Shown: positions 35,825-45,760, counted from the first letter of the stretch. The stretch is DNA of 64,000 bases from a bacterium (GCA_905221195.1 CAJNCF010000006.1:1-64000), one strand, 5' to 3'. Program-made: numbers and translations. The notes: generated by a model not told the origin, from the sequence alone.

Positions 35825-36436
35825 ATGGAGTTTTTTGATAAATTTCATGCCTTTTGTTTTGGATTTTTAGTACTAATAATCGTTATTACATTTCCTTATA
35901 CGATTAACCATGGGGATTTTTTTCAAAATGAATCTGCATTGATTATTGTAAGTTTTCTAGTAACCTCGCTGAGTGTTGTTTATGCTAGAAAGTTTGAAAT
36001 GATTTCTTTTGGAATGTTAAGTAAGAAACAACTTTTACTTTTCATTACAATCTTTCTTCTAAGTGTGCTTGAGACGCTGGTTTATATTCATTTCTTCGCT
36101 GTTTCTTCTGGCGCGGGAGTTCAACACTTGGCGGAAGTCAGCAGAGGAATTTCCCTGTCTTTGATTTTGACTTCCTCAGTTTTTGGCCCCATCCAGGAGG
36201 AACTCATTTTCAGAGGACTTCTTCAAGGTGCGGTTTTTGACAATTCTTGGTTAGGGCTTGTGCTAACTTCCTCTCTCTTTTCTTTCATGCATGGACCTTC
36301 TAATGTCCCTTCGTTTATTTTTTATCTGCTTGGGGGCTTGTTACTGGGCTTTGCTTATAAAAAGAGCCAAAACCTATGGGTTTCTACTCTAGTTCACATG
36401 TTTTACAATGCTTGGCCACTCTTATATTATTTATAA
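35825..36436 (+). CDS. CAAX-type intramembrane protease (Abi/BlpY-PncP-like), copy 2
   Basis: A 203-residue paralogue of the preceding gene with intact EELIFR, FSFMH and HMFYN motifs. The N-terminal third differs most (LVLIIVITFPYTINHGD). A GAGGAGG site precedes the ATG at 35825. Followed by a terminator, so it is the last gene of the blp block. Duplicate CAAX genes could widen immunity or divide substrates. Confidence 0.8.
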   Translation: MEFFDKFHAFCFGFLVLIIVITFPYTINHGDFFQNESALIIVSFLVTSLSVVYARKFEMISFGMLSKKQLLLFITIFLLSVLETLVYIHFFAVSSGAGVQHLAEVSRGISLSLILTSSVFGPIQEELIFRGLLQGAVFDNSWLGLVLTSSLFSFMHGPSNVPSFIFYLLGGLLLGFAYKKSQNLWVSTLVHMFYNAWPLLYYL

Positions 36437-36446
36437 AAATCATGAA

Positions 36447-36477
36447 AGGTAAGCAGAAGATGGTGCTTGCCTTTTTC
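36447..36477 (+). terminator. terminator of the blp block
   Basis: AGGTAAGC/GCTTGCCT (36447-36454, 36465-36472, one G-T pair) followed by TTTTCTTT, 10 bp after the second CAAX stop. Confidence 0.8.
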
Positions 36478-36539
36478 TTTCTAGAATTATAGCCCAAGCC
36501 AATCCAGAGGCTTTTCTTTTAGAATCGGGTGTGGAGCGG

Positions 36540-36568
36540 TTGACGAATAGCCCAAAAACTAGTAGAAT
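36540..36568 (+). promoter_or_regulatory. ccrZ-trmB promoter
   Basis: TTGACG (36540-36545) and TAGAAT (36563-36568) separated by exactly 17 bp, 30 bp before the ccrZ start and its GGAGGAAAG site. Confidence 0.75.
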
Positions 36569-36597
36569 AGTAAGGAAACTTTATACGGAGGAAAGAA

Positions 36598-37392
36598 ATG
36601 GATTTGGGTGATAATGAGCTAACACTGACTCCCATACCTGGGAAAAGTGGCAAGGCTTATATGGGTAGCTATCCTGATGGGAAGCGCATCTTTGTAAAAA
36701 TGAACACCTCTCCAATCCTACCTGGTCTAGCTAGAGAACAAATTGCTCCACAGTTATTATGGAGTCGCCGTTTGGCAGATGGGCGTGATATGTGTGCTCA
36801 AGAATGGTTGACAGGCAAGATATTGACCCCCTATGATATGAATCGTAAGCAAATTGTCAATATTTTAACCCGTCTACATCGCTCACGTCCGTTGATGACA
36901 CAGTTGAGTCGGTTGGGCTATGCCATGGAAACACCTGTAGATTTACTACAGTCCTGGCAAGAAACGGTTCCAGACGCTTTACGTAAAAATCATTTTATCA
37001 GTGAAGTGATGGCTGATTTACGTCAGACTATTCCAGGATTTAGAGAGGACTATGCGACCATTGTCCATGGAGATGTACGACATAGTAATTGGATTGAGAC
37101 AGACAGTGGCTTGATTTATTTGGTAGATTGGGATTCGGTTCGCTTGACCGACCGCATGTTTGATGTGGCCCATATGCTCTGCCATTATATTCCAGAACAT
37201 GAGTGGAAGGAATGGTTGACCTACTACGGTTACAAGTACAATCAGACGGTATTAAATAAATTGTATTGGTACGGTCAATTATCTTATTTGAGCCAGATTT
37301 CCAAGTATTATATGAACCAAGATTTAGAAAATGTCAATCGGGAGATTCATGGCTTGCGTCACTTCCGAGACAAGTATGGAAAGAGAAGATGA
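36598..37392 (+). CDS. ccrZ: cell-cycle regulator CcrZ (phosphotransferase fold)
   Basis: A 264-residue protein of the aminoglycoside/choline phosphotransferase superfamily. In S. pneumoniae CcrZ is brought to mid-cell by FtsZ and coordinates replication initiation with division through DnaA; it is reported as a ribonucleoside kinase. The kinase core shows HGDVRHSNW near residue 156 and VDWDSV near residue 177, the catalytic and metal sites. The stop overlaps trmB by 4 bp (ATGA), conserved linkage that supports the assignment. Confidence 0.88.
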   Translation: MDLGDNELTLTPIPGKSGKAYMGSYPDGKRIFVKMNTSPILPGLAREQIAPQLLWSRRLADGRDMCAQEWLTGKILTPYDMNRKQIVNILTRLHRSRPLMTQLSRLGYAMETPVDLLQSWQETVPDALRKNHFISEVMADLRQTIPGFREDYATIVHGDVRHSNWIETDSGLIYLVDWDSVRLTDRMFDVAHMLCHYIPEHEWKEWLTYYGYKYNQTVLNKLYWYGQLSYLSQISKYYMNQDLENVNREIHGLRHFRDKYGKRR

Positions 37393-38024
37393 GAGTTAGA
37401 AATCGTAAAGGGGCAACAGAATTACTAGAGGCAAATCCCCAGTATGTGGTCCTCAATCCCTTGGAAGCCAAGGGAAAATGGCGGGACTTGTTTGGCAATG
37501 ACAACCCCATTCATGTGGAAGTTGGAAGTGGAAAGGGTGCCTTTGTTTCAGGTATGGCCAAACAAAACCCTAATATTAACTATATCGGGATTGATATTCA
37601 AAAGTCAGTTTTGAGCTACGCTTTGGACAAGGTGCTTGAAGTTGGAGTGCCTAATATCAAGCTCTTGTGGGTAGATGGTTCTGATTTGACAGACTACTTT
37701 GAAGACGGTGAGATTGATCGCTTGTATCTGAATTTTTCAGATCCATGGCCTAAAAAGCGCCATGAAAAGCGTCGTTTGACCTACAAGACCTTCTTGGATA
37801 CCTTCAAGCGTATCTTGCCTGAAAATGGAGAAATTCATTTCAAGACGGATAACCGTGGCTTGTTTGAGTACAGCCTAGTGAGTTTTTCTCAGTATGGTAT
37901 GAAACTCAATGGTGTCTGGCTAGATTTGCATGCCAGTGATTTTGAAGGCAATGTCATGACAGAATACGAGCAAAAATTCTCAAACAAGGGTCAAGTTATC
38001 TACCGAGTTGAGGCAGAATTTTAA
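37389..38024 (+). CDS. trmB: tRNA (guanine-N7-)-methyltransferase TrmB
   Basis: A 211-residue SAM-dependent enzyme that makes m7G46 in tRNA. Start MRVRNRKGA at 37389 in the ATGA overlap with ccrZ (a longer open frame has no site). SAM-binding [16 protein letters not shown], and the signature [16 protein letters not shown] followed by HFKTDN are all present. Confidence 0.95.
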   Translation: MRVRNRKGATELLEANPQYVVLNPLEAKGKWRDLFGNDNPIHVEVGSGKGAFVSGMAKQNPNINYIGIDIQKSVLSYALDKVLEVGVPNIKLLWVDGSDLTDYFEDGEIDRLYLNFSDPWPKKRHEKRRLTYKTFLDTFKRILPENGEIHFKTDNRGLFEYSLVSFSQYGMKLNGVWLDLHASDFEGNVMTEYEQKFSNKGQVIYRVEAEF

Positions 38025-38061
38025 GAAATAGCCTGAAATCAGGCTGTATAAGTGCTTTTGC

Positions 38062-38150
38062 TTTACATAAGTTGGCAAACGTGCTATACTAAAAGTAAGA
38101 ATATGAGAAAGTGAGGCGGGGAAATATCTTCGCCTCTTACTTATGAGGAG
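38062..38150 (+). promoter_or_regulatory. rimP-nusA-infB operon promoter and hairpin leader
   Basis: TTTACA (38062-38067), 17 bp, TATACT (38085-38090). The roughly 55-nt leader can fold in two ways: AAGTAAGA (38094-38101) with TCTTACTT, or GTGAGGCG with CGCCTCTTAC. Both use the same right arm, which abuts the GAGGAGG ribosome-binding site of rimP. Such a leader could tune the operon; that is inference. Confidence 0.6.
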
Positions 38151-38630
38151 GTGGACGCAATCGCAACAATCGTAGAATTAGTCAGAGAAGTTGTAGAACC
38201 TGTCATCCAAGAGCCCTTCGAACTCGTGGATATCGAGTACGGAAAGATTGGCAGTGACATGATTCTCAGTATTTTTGTAGATAAACCTGAAGGAATTACC
38301 TTGAACGACACGGCAGACTTGACAGAAATTATCAGTCCTGTCCTAGACACCATCAAGCCAGATCCCTTCCCAGAACAATATTTCCTAGAAATCACCAGTC
38401 CAGGCTTGGAACGTCCTTTGAAAACCAAGGATGCAGTCGCTGGAGCGGTTGGGAAATACATCCATGTCGGGCTCTACCAAGCCATCGATAAGCAAAAGGT
38501 CTTTGAAGGAACCTTGTTGGCCTTTGAAGAGGACGAGTTGACCATGGAATATATGGACAAGACGCGTAAGAAAACCGTCCAAATTCCATACAGTTTAGTA
38601 TCAAAAGCACGTTTAGCAGTTAAATTATAG
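38151..38630 (+). CDS. rimP: ribosome maturation factor RimP
   Basis: A 159-residue factor for 30S subunit maturation, always upstream of nus[28 protein letters not shown] and [13 protein letters not shown] are family hallmarks, and length agrees with Bacillus RimP. The annotated GTG at 38151 overlaps the AGGAGG ribosome-binding site with no spacer, which is abnormal; an ATC codon eight bases after AGGAGG (Ile4) is at textbook distance. The true start is therefore uncertain. Confidence 0.9.
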   Translation: MDAIATIVELVREVVEPVIQEPFELVDIEYGKIGSDMILSIFVDKPEGITLNDTADLTEIISPVLDTIKPDPFPEQYFLEITSPGLERPLKTKDAVAGAVGKYIHVGLYQAIDKQKVFEGTLLAFEEDELTMEYMDKTRKKTVQIPYSLVSKARLAVKL

Positions 38631-38673
38631 AAAAAGAAAGGATAGCTTTTGAGGATTCAAAAGTGAAGAAAAC

Positions 38674-39810
38674 ATGAGTAAAGAAATGCTAGAGGCCTTC
38701 CGCATTTTGGAAGAAGACAAGGGAATCAAAAAAGAAGATATCATCGACGCAGTAGTAGAGTCGCTTCGTTCCGCTTATCGCAGACGCTATGGTCAATCAG
38801 ACAGTGTAGCCATTGACTTCAACGAAAAAACAGGTGACTTTACAGTCTATACTGTCCGTGAAGTTGTTGATGAAGTATTTGATAGCCGTTTGGAAATCAG
38901 TTTGAAAGATGCTCTTGCCATTAATTCAGCCTATGAGCTTGGGGATAAAATCAAGTTTGAAGAAGCACCTGCTGAGTTTGGTCGTGTAGCAGCCCAGTCT
39001 GCCAAACAAACCATCATGGAAAAAATGCGCAAGCAAACACGTGCCATCACTTACAATACTTATAAAGAACATGAGCAAGAAATCATGTCTGGTACAGTAG
39101 AACGCTTTGACAACCGCTTCATCTATGTCAACCTTGGCAGTATCGAAGCCCAATTGTCAAAACAAGACCAAATCCCTGGAGAAGTTTTTGCTTCTCATGA
39201 TCGTATCGAAGTCTACGTTTACAAAGTTGAAGATAACCCTCGTGGTGTGAATGTCTTTGTTAGCCGTAGCCATCCAGAAATGATCAAACGCTTGATGGAG
39301 CAAGAAATTCCAGAAGTTTATGACGGAACTGTTGAAATCATGAGCGTGGCTCGTGAAGCTGGTGACCGTACTAAGGTTGCCGTTCGTAGCCACAATCCAA
39401 ACGTAGATGCTATCGGTACAATCGTTGGACGTGGTGGTGCTAATATCAAGAAGATTACCAGCAAATTCCACCCAGCTCGCTACGATGCCAAGAGCGACCG
39501 AATGGTGCCAATCGAAGAAAATATCGACGTTATCGAGTGGGTAGCAGATCCAGCTGAATTTATCTACAATGCCATCGCTCCTGCTGAAGTTGACCAAGTT
39601 ATCTTTGATGAAAACGACAGCAAACGTGCCTTGGTGGTTGTTCCTGATAACAAGCTTTCTCTTGCCATCGGTCGTCGTGGGCAAAACGTTCGTTTGGCAG
39701 CTCACTTGACTGGTTACCGTATTGATATCAAGTCTGCTAGCGAATTTGAAGCCATTGAAGAAGCTGGTTCGGTAGATTTGGAAGTAGAAAACGATACTGT
39801 AGAAGAATAA
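38674..39810 (+). CDS. nusA: transcription termination/antitermination factor NusA
   Basis: 378 residues. The N-terminal RNA-polymerase-binding domain (MSKEMLEAFRILEEDKGI) leads into the S1 domain (GTVERFDNRFIYVNLGSIEAQL) and two KH domains (IVGRGGANIKKI and LAIGRRGQNVRLAA), with a short acidic tail. The C-terminal acidic repeats of proteobacterial NusA are lacking, normal for Firmicutes. Second gene of the rimP operon. Confidence 0.97.
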   Translation: MSKEMLEAFRILEEDKGIKKEDIIDAVVESLRSAYRRRYGQSDSVAIDFNEKTGDFTVYTVREVVDEVFDSRLEISLKDALAINSAYELGDKIKFEEAPAEFGRVAAQSAKQTIMEKMRKQTRAITYNTYKEHEQEIMSGTVERFDNRFIYVNLGSIEAQLSKQDQIPGEVFASHDRIEVYVYKVEDNPRGVNVFVSRSHPEMIKRLMEQEIPEVYDGTVEIMSVAREAGDRTKVAVRSHNPNVDAIGTIVGRGGANIKKITSKFHPARYDAKSDRMVPIEENIDVIEWVADPAEFIYNAIAPAEVDQVIFDENDSKRALVVVPDNKLSLAIGRRGQNVRLAAHLTGYRIDIKSASEFEAIEEAGSVDLEVENDTVEE

Positions 39811-39831
39811 AAGCTGCTAGAGGAGGGAAAG

Positions 39832-40125
39832 ATGAAAACGAGAAAAATCCCTTTGCGCAAGTCTGTCGTGTCTAACGAAGTGATTGATAAGCGTGATTTG
39901 CTCCGCATTGTCAAGAACAAGGAAGGACAAGTCTTTATTGATCCGACAGGCAAGGCCAATGGCCGCGGCGCTTATATCAAGCTAGACAATGCAGAAGCCC
40001 TAGAGGCGAAAAAGAAGAAGGTCTTTAACCGCAGCTTTAGCATGGAAGTGGAAGAAAGCTTTTATGATGAGTTGATCGCTTATGTGGATCACAAAGTGAA
40101 AAGAAGAGAGTTAGGACTTGAATAA
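39832..40125 (+). CDS. ylxR: YlxR family RNA-binding protein (DUF448)
   Basis: A 97-residue basic protein with the family core KIPLRKSVVSNEVIDKRDLLRIVKN and FIDPTGKANGRGAYI. In Bacillus YlxR is a nucleoid-associated or RNA-binding regulator, and in other bacteria it affects RNase P. It starts 21 bp after nusA, and the next gene begins inside its last codons. Confidence 0.92.
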   Translation: MKTRKIPLRKSVVSNEVIDKRDLLRIVKNKEGQVFIDPTGKANGRGAYIKLDNAEALEAKKKKVFNRSFSMEVEESFYDELIAYVDHKVKRRELGLE

Positions 40126-40417
40126 GCAAAAGATAAGCAATCTCTTGGGACTTGCTCAGCGAGCAGGGCGGATCATATCGGGTGAAGAATTGGTGGTCAA
40201 GGCCATTCAAGATGGCAAGGCCAAGATGGTCTTTCTAGCCCATGATGCTGGACCCAATCTAACCAAGAAGATTCAAGATAAAAGTCATTATTATCAAGTA
40301 GAAATTGTAACCGTGTTTTCAACACTGGAATTAAGCATAGCAGTCGGGAAATCGAGAAAGGTTTTGGCTGTGACAGATGCTGGATTTACAAAGAAAATGA
40401 GGTCTCTTATGGAATAG
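40118..40417 (+). CDS. ylxQ: L7Ae-family RNA-binding protein YlxQ
   Basis: A 99-residue ribosomal L7Ae/L30e-like protein that may bind kink-turn RNA. Core [22 protein letters not shown] and [15 protein letters not shown]. It begins with TTG overlapping ylxR by 8 bp, signalling translational coupling. Located between ylxR and infB as in other Firmicutes. Confidence 0.9.
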   Translation: MNKQKISNLLGLAQRAGRIISGEELVVKAIQDGKAKMVFLAHDAGPNLTKKIQDKSHYYQVEIVTVFSTLELSIAVGKSRKVLAVTDAGFTKKMRSLME

Positions 40418-40433
40418 AAGAGGAGGACATGAT

Positions 40434-43232
40434 TTGTCTAAGAAAAGATTGTACGAAATCGCAAAAGAACTTGGAAAAGAAAGTAAAGAAGTTGTAGCGC
40501 GTGCAAAAGAGTTGGGCTTGGATGTGAAAAGCCACTCATCAAGTGTGGAAGAAGCTGTCGCTGCAAAAATCGCTGCCAGCTTTAAGTCTGCTGCTCCGAA
40601 AGTAGAAGCAAAACCTGTAGCACCAAAAGCAGGTGCAGAAAAGAAAGCCGAAAAATCTGAGCCAGCTAAACCAGCTGTAGCCAAGGAAGAGGCAAAAGCG
40701 GCTGAGCCAGTTGCTCCTAAAACAGAAAAAGTAGTAGCTAAACCGCAAAGTCGTAATTTTAAGGCTGAGCGTGAAGCTCGTGCCAAAGAGCAGGCAGAAC
40801 GACGCAAGCAAAATAAGGGCAATAACCGTGACCAACAACAAAACGGCAACCGTCAGAAAAACGATGGCCGTAATGGTGGAAAACAAGGTCAAGGCAACCG
40901 CGACAATCGTCGCTTTAATGACCAAGCTAAGAAACAGCAAGGTCAGCAAAATCGTGGAAATGAGCGCCGTCAACAAGAGGACAAACGTTTAAATCAAGCG
41001 GCTCCACGTATTGACTTTAAAGCCCGTGCAGCAGCCCTAAAAGCTGAGCAAAATGCAGAGTACGCACGTTCAAGTGAGGAACGTTTCAAGCAGTATCAAG
41101 CTGCTAAAGAAGCCTTGGCTCAAGCTAATAAACGCAAGGAACCAGAGGAAATCTTTGAAGAGGCGGCTAAGTTAGCTGAACAAGCGCAACAAGCACAGCA
41201 AATTCAAGCAGTGGTTGAAGTCGTCCCTGAGAAAAAAGAACCTGCAGTGGATACACGTCGTAAAAAACAAGCTCGACCAGACAAAAATCGTGACGATTAT
41301 GATCGCGAAGAAGATGGTCCTAGAAAACAACAAAAGAATCGAAGTAGTCAAAATCAAGTGAGAAATCAAAAGAATAGTAACTGGAATAATAACAAGAAGA
41401 ACAAAAAAGGCAATAACAAGAACAACCGTAATCAGGCTCCAAAACCTGTTACAGAGCGTAAATTCCATGAATTGCCAACAGAATTTGAATATACAGATGG
41501 TATGACCGTTGCGGAAATCGCAAAACGTATCAAACGTGAACCAGCTGAAATTGTTAAGAAACTTTTCATGATGGGTGTCATGGCCACACAAAACCAATCC
41601 TTGGATGGGGAAACAATTGAACTCCTCATGGTGGATTACGGTATCGAAGCCAAACAAAAGGTTGAAGTGGATAATGCCGACATCGAACGTTTCTTTGTCG
41701 AAGATGGTTATCTTAATGAAGATGAATTGGTTGAGCGTCCACCAGTTGTAACCATCATGGGTCACGTTGACCATGGTAAAACAACCCTCCTAGATACCCT
41801 TCGTAATTCTCGTGTTGCGACAGGTGAAGCAGGTGGTATCACTCAGCATATCGGTGCCTACCAAATCGTTGAAAATGGCAAGAAGATTACCTTCCTTGAT
41901 ACACCAGGACACGCGGCCTTTACCTCTATGCGTGCGCGTGGTGCATCTGTTACCGATATTACCATCTTGGTTGTAGCGGCTGACGACGGGGTTATGCCTC
42001 AGACTATCGAAGCCATCAACCACTCAAAAGCAGCTAACGTTCCAATCATCGTAGCCATCAACAAGATTGATAAACCAGGTGCTAACCCAGAACGCGTTAT
42101 CGGTGAATTGGCAGAGCATGGTGTTATGTCAACTGCTTGGGGTGGAGATTCTGAATTTGTTGAAATCTCGGCTAAATTCAATCAAAATATCGAAGAATTG
42201 TTGGAAACAGTCCTTCTTGTGGCTGAAATCCAAGAACTCAAGGCAGACCCAACAGTTCGTGCGATTGGTACAGTTATCGAAGCTCGCTTGGATAAAGGAA
42301 AAGGTGCGGTCGCAACCCTTCTTGTTCAACAAGGTACCTTGAATGTTCAAGACCCAATCGTTGTCGGAAATACCTTCGGTCGTGTCCGTGCTATGACCAA
42401 TGACCTTGGTCGTCGTGTTAAAGTTGCTGGACCATCAACACCAGTTTCTATCACAGGTTTGAACGAAGCACCGATGGCGGGTGACCACTTTGCTGTTTAC
42501 GAAGATGAAAAATCTGCGCGTGCAGCAGGTGAAGAGCGTGCCAAACGTGCCCTCATGAAACAACGTCAAGCTACTCAACGTGTTAGCCTTGAAAACCTCT
42601 TTGATACGCTTAAAGCTGGTGAACTTAAGTCAGTTAACGTGATCATCAAGGCCGACGTACAAGGTTCTGTGGAAGCTCTTTCTGCATCACTTCAAAAGAT
42701 CGACGTAGAAGGTGTCAAAGTTACCATCGTTCACTCAGCAGTTGGTGCCATCAACGAATCTGATGTGACCCTTGCGGAAGCTTCAAATGCCTTTATCGTT
42801 GGTTTCAACGTACGCCCTACACCACAAGCTCGTCAACAAGCAGAAGCTGACGATGTTGAAATCCGTCTCCACAGCATTATCTATAAGGTTATCGAAGAGA
42901 TGGAAGAAGCTATGAAAGGGATGCTTGATCCAGAATTCGAAGAAAAAGTTATCGGTGAAGCAGTTATCCGTGAAACCTTCAAGGTATCTAAAGTGGGAAC
43001 TATCGGTGGATTCATGGTTATCAACGGTAAGGTTACCCGTGACTCTAAAGTCCGTGTTATCCGTGACGGTGTCGTTATCTATGATGGCGAACTTGCAAGC
43101 TTGAAACACTACAAAGACGACGTCAAAGAAGTTACAAACGGTCGTGAAGGTGGTTTGATGATTGATGGCTACAATGATATCAAGACTGATGATGTGATTG
43201 AGGCCTATGTCATGGAAGAAATCAAGAGATAA
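40434..43232 (+). CDS. infB: translation initiation factor IF-2
   Basis: A 932-residue GTPase that brings initiator tRNA to the 30S subunit. The start is TTG at 40434 behind GAGGAGG. The N-terminal IF2N helix ([19 protein letters not shown]) is followed by about 300 residues of Ala/Lys/Asn/Arg/Gln-rich low complexity, a second IF2N module, and the G domain with GHVDHGKT at about 443, DTPGHAAF and NKIDKP. Then domains II-IV to the fMet-tRNA-binding end. Intact. Confidence 0.97.
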   Translation: MSKKRLYEIAKELGKESKEVVARAKELGLDVKSHSSSVEEAVAAKIAASFKSAAPKVEAKPVAPKAGAEKKAEKSEPAKPAVAKEEAKAAEPVAPKTEKVVAKPQSRNFKAEREARAKEQAERRKQNKGNNRDQQQNGNRQKNDGRNGGKQGQGNRDNRRFNDQAKKQQGQQNRGNERRQQEDKRLNQAAPRIDFKARAAALKAEQNAEYARSSEERFKQYQAAKEALAQANKRKEPEEIFEEAAKLAEQAQQAQQIQAVVEVVPEKKEPAVDTRRKKQARPDKNRDDYDREEDGPRKQQKNRSSQNQVRNQKNSNWNNNKKNKKGNNKNNRNQAPKPVTERKFHELPTEFEYTDGMTVAEIAKRIKREPAEIVKKLFMMGVMATQNQSLDGETIELLMVDYGIEAKQKVEVDNADIERFFVEDGYLNEDELVERPPVVTIMGHVDHGKTTLLDTLRNSRVATGEAGGITQHIGAYQIVENGKKITFLDTPGHAAFTSMRARGASVTDITILVVAADDGVMPQTIEAINHSKAANVPIIVAINKIDKPGANPERVIGELAEHGVMSTAWGGDSEFVEISAKFNQNIEELLETVLLVAEIQELKADPTVRAIGTVIEARLDKGKGAVATLLVQQGTLNVQDPIVVGNTFGRVRAMTNDLGRRVKVAGPSTPVSITGLNEAPMAGDHFAVYEDEKSARAAGEERAKRALMKQRQATQRVSLENLFDTLKAGELKSVNVIIKADVQGSVEALSASLQKIDVEGVKVTIVHSAVGAINESDVTLAEASNAFIVGFNVRPTPQARQQAEADDVEIRLHSIIYKVIEEMEEAMKGMLDPEFEEKVIGEAVIRETFKVSKVGTIGGFMVINGKVTRDSKVRVIRDGVVIYDGELASLKHYKDDVKEVTNGREGGLMIDGYNDIKTDDVIEAYVMEEIKR

Positions 43233-43432
43233 GATTTTTGCTCCTTTCTTAGGTGGTGAGGGACGCAAGCAAACCGATGGTTTCATTGCTTATTTTTAAG
43301 CCTAGAGTCTCAAAAATCCCCTGTGATGGGACTGATAAATCAGTTCCATCACTTTCACCACAGCGAAAGAAGCGGATGAGTTCAAATTGCACTTCATTTC
43401 AATTTGAATTGAAAATCAATAAGTTTAAAAAT

Positions 43433-43459
43433 AGCTAGGTCTGCTGGCCTAGCTTTTGG
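43433..43459 (+). terminator. terminator after infB
   Basis: AGCTAGG/CCTAGCT (43433-43439, 43448-43454) with TTTT. It lies only 24 bp before the rbfA start, so rbfA is partly dependent on read-through. The preceding 200 bp after infB hold another small stem (GGAACTGATTTATCAGTCCC-like pairing at about 43329-43350) but no gene. Confidence 0.65.
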
Positions 43460-43482
43460 TTCAAAGTAGAGAAAGGAATATC

Positions 43483-43833
43483 ATGGCAAATCATTTCCGT
43501 ACGGATCGTGTGGGCATGGAAATCAAGCGTGAAGTCAATGAGATTTTGCAAAAGAAAGTCCGTGATCCGCGTGTCCAAGGTGTGACCATTACAGATGTTC
43601 AGATGCTAGGTGACTTGTCTGTTGCCAAGGTTTACTACACCATTTTGAGTAACCTTGCTTCGGATAATCAGAAAGCTCAAATTGGGCTTGAAAAAGCAAC
43701 TGGTACCATCAAACGTGAACTTGGTCGTAATTTGAAATTGTACAAAATCCCAGATTTGACCTTCGTCAAAGACGAATCCATTGAATATGGAAACAAGATT
43801 GACGAGATGCTACGCAATCTGGATAAGAACTAA
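43483..43833 (+). CDS. rbfA: ribosome-binding factor A
   Basis: A 116-residue cold-shock and maturation factor for the 30S subunit. Core [46 protein letters not shown] and [22 protein letters not shown]. The ATG at 43483 (AGAAAGGAATATC before it) is preferred over a TTG at 43456. Followed directly by a strong terminator. Confidence 0.95.
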   Translation: MANHFRTDRVGMEIKREVNEILQKKVRDPRVQGVTITDVQMLGDLSVAKVYYTILSNLASDNQKAQIGLEKATGTIKRELGRNLKLYKIPDLTFVKDESIEYGNKIDEMLRNLDKN

Positions 43834-43835
43834 AG

Positions 43836-43858
43836 AAGAGGGGCAACCCTCTTTTTTG
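43836..43858 (+). terminator. rbfA terminator
   Basis: AAGAGGG/CCCTCTT with a 4-nt loop and a T run, immediately after the rbfA stop. Confidence 0.85.
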
Positions 43859-43928
43859 GTGTGTGCCAGTCATCCTTATGGTATAATAAAATAAATAATA
43901 TCATTTATAAACGATAATGGAGGTCGTC

Positions 43929-44162
43929 ATGGACAATATCATCGATGTGTCAATTCCTGTTGCAGAAGTGGTGGACAAGCATCCAGAAGTTTTGGAAATC
44001 TTAGTGGAGCTGGGTTTTAAACCTCTAGCCAATCCCTTGATGCGCAATACCGTCGGGCGCAAAGTATCGCTTAAGCAGGGTTCTAAGCTTGAAGGAACTC
44101 CTATGGATAAGATTGTTCGTACGCTGGAAGCAAATGGCTACGAAGTGATTGGATTAGACTAA
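43929..44162 (+). CDS. DUF1858 domain protein
   Basis: A 77-residue single-domain DUF1858 protein: NIIDVSIPVAEVVDKHPEVLEILVELGFKPLANPLMRNTVGR. The ATG at 43929 is chosen for its GGAGG site. It shares one base with the next gene (TAATG), so the two are coupled; the pair DUF1858-DUF438 is widespread in Firmicutes and probably acts together in a redox or iron-related sensing role. Confidence 0.85.
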   Translation: MDNIIDVSIPVAEVVDKHPEVLEILVELGFKPLANPLMRNTVGRKVSLKQGSKLEGTPMDKIVRTLEANGYEVIGLD

Positions 44163-45496
44163 TGGCAGATGAACGGATTCATGTCCTACGGGATATTTTG
44201 TTAGAATTGCATAATGGCGCCTCTCCTGAGTCAGTTCAGGAGCGCTTTGATGCGACCTTTACAGGTGTTTCAGCCATCGAGATTTCCCTTATGGAGCACG
44301 AGCTGATGAACTCAGACTCAGGTGTCACCTTTGAAGATGTTATGGAGCTCTGTGATGTCCATGCCAACCTTTTTAAAAATGCTGTTAAGGATGTCGAAGT
44401 TGCAGATACCGAGCACCCAGGACACCCAGTTCGCGTCTTCAAGGATGAAAATCTGGCTCTCCGTGCTGCCTTGATTCGCATTCGGAGATTGTTAGATACT
44501 TATGAGTCGATGGAAGATGAAGAAATGCTGGTGGAGATGCGCAAGGGCTTGGTGCGTCAGATGGGACTTGTGGGTCAATTTGACATCCATTACCAACGTA
44601 AAGAAGAACTTTTCTTTCCTATCATGGAGCGCTATGGACACGATTCACCTCCTAAGGTCATGTGGGGAGTGGATGACCAGATCAGAGAACTCTTTCAAAC
44701 AGCTCTAACGACAGCCAAGTCATTACCAGAAGTGCCGATTAGCAGTGTAAAGGAAGCTTTTGAAGCCTTTGCGACAGAGTTTGAAAGTATGATTTTCAAG
44801 GAAGAGTCCATCCTTCTCATGATTCTCCTTGAGTCCTTTACTCAGGATGACTGGCTTCAGATTGCGGAGGAGAGCGATTCCTACGGCTATGCTATCATCC
44901 GTCCGTCTGAGAAATGGGTGCCAGAAAGACAGAGTTTCGTTGAGGAAAAGAGCGCAGAGGAGCCCGTACAGCTAGAAATGGCAGAAGGTCAAGTTCAGCA
45001 AGTTATCGATACGCCTGAAGGCCAGTTCATCATTACCTTTACCCCTAAGGAAAAGGAAGCAGTGCTGGATCGCCATAGTCAACAGGCTTTTGGCAATGGC
45101 TATCTCTCAGTTGAGCAGGCCAATCTCATCCTTAATCACCTCCCTATGGAGATTACCTTTGTCAATAAAGACGATATTTTCCAGTATTACAATGACAATA
45201 CGCCAGCTGATGAGATGATTTTCAAACGGACACCGTCCCAAGTTGGACGGAATGTCGAACTTTGCCATCCACCTAAGTACTTGGACAAGGTCAAGACTAT
45301 CATGAAGGGTCTTCGTGAGGGAGTCAAGGACAAGTATGAAATGTGGTTCAAGTCGGAGTCGCGAGGCAAGTTTGTCCACATCACCTATGCCGCAGTACAC
45401 GATGAAAACGGAGAATTCCAAGGTGTGCTGGAATACGTTCAGGATATCCAGCCCTACCGAGAGATTGATACGGACTATTTTCGTGGATTAGAATAA
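44162..45496 (+). CDS. DUF438 protein with hemerythrin and PAS domains
   Basis: 444 residues. N-terminal DUF438 (about 1-70), a hemerythrin-like HHE region (HPGHPVRVFKDENLALR near 82 and FDIHYQRKEELFFPIMERYGHD near 140, with His/Glu ligands), and a C-terminal PAS domain (LNHLPMEITFVNKDDIFQYYND near 320). Such proteins probably sense oxygen or nitric oxide with a di-iron centre, though the output is unknown. Coupled to the upstream DUF1858 gene. Confidence 0.85.
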   Translation: MADERIHVLRDILLELHNGASPESVQERFDATFTGVSAIEISLMEHELMNSDSGVTFEDVMELCDVHANLFKNAVKDVEVADTEHPGHPVRVFKDENLALRAALIRIRRLLDTYESMEDEEMLVEMRKGLVRQMGLVGQFDIHYQRKEELFFPIMERYGHDSPPKVMWGVDDQIRELFQTALTTAKSLPEVPISSVKEAFEAFATEFESMIFKEESILLMILLESFTQDDWLQIAEESDSYGYAIIRPSEKWVPERQSFVEEKSAEEPVQLEMAEGQVQQVIDTPEGQFIITFTPKEKEAVLDRHSQQAFGNGYLSVEQANLILNHLPMEITFVNKDDIFQYYNDNTPADEMIFKRTPSQVGRNVELCHPPKYLDKVKTIMKGLREGVKDKYEMWFKSESRGKFVHITYAAVHDENGEFQGVLEYVQDIQPYREIDTDYFRGLE

Positions 45497-45505
45497 GGAG
45501 AAAAA

Positions 45506-45760
45506 ATGAGTTACGAACAAGAATTTATGAAGGAATTTGAAGCCTGGGTCAATACCCAGATCATGATTAACGACATGGCGCACAAGGAAAGCCAAAAAGT
45601 CTACGAAGAGGACCAAGACGAGCGTGCCAAAGATGCTATGATTCGCTACGAAAGTCGCTTGGATGCTTATCAGTTCTTGCTTGGAAAATTTGAAAACTTC
45701 AAGGCAGGTAAAGGATTCCATGACTTGCCAGAAGGCTTGTTTGGTGAGAGAAATTATTAA
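45506..45760 (+). CDS. DUF1912 family protein
   Basis: An 84-residue soluble, acidic, helical protein (MSYEQEFMKEFEAWVNTQIMINDMAHKESQKV) of a small streptococcal family of unknown function. AAGGAG precedes the ATG. It lies 9 bp after the DUF438 gene and is probably the last gene of that transcript. Confidence 0.75.
   Translation: MSYEQEFMKEFEAWVNTQIMINDMAHKESQKVYEEDQDERAKDAMIRYESRLDAYQFLLGKFENFKAGKGFHDLPEGLFGERNY

Larger units (their letters stand above)
35005..36436 (+). repeat. 686-bp duplication carrying the CAAX gene
   Basis: 35005-35690 and 35751-36436 are both exactly 686 bp, start AAATGGTTTGTTTTGGAAAG, and end at the CAAX stop codons. Between them lies a 60-bp spacer made of BOX remnant. 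The copies have diverged (for example the N-terminal halves of the proteins) but the catalytic half is nearly identical. Confidence 0.78.

Noticed and set aside
36481..36539. Possible small gene upstream of ccrZ
   Set aside because: No start with ribosome-binding site; sequence ends in the ccrZ promoter.
40434..41460. Long minus-strand frames opposite infB and other highly biased genes
   Set aside because: They mirror the low-complexity and biased codon use of the plus-strand genes and lack ribosome-binding sites.
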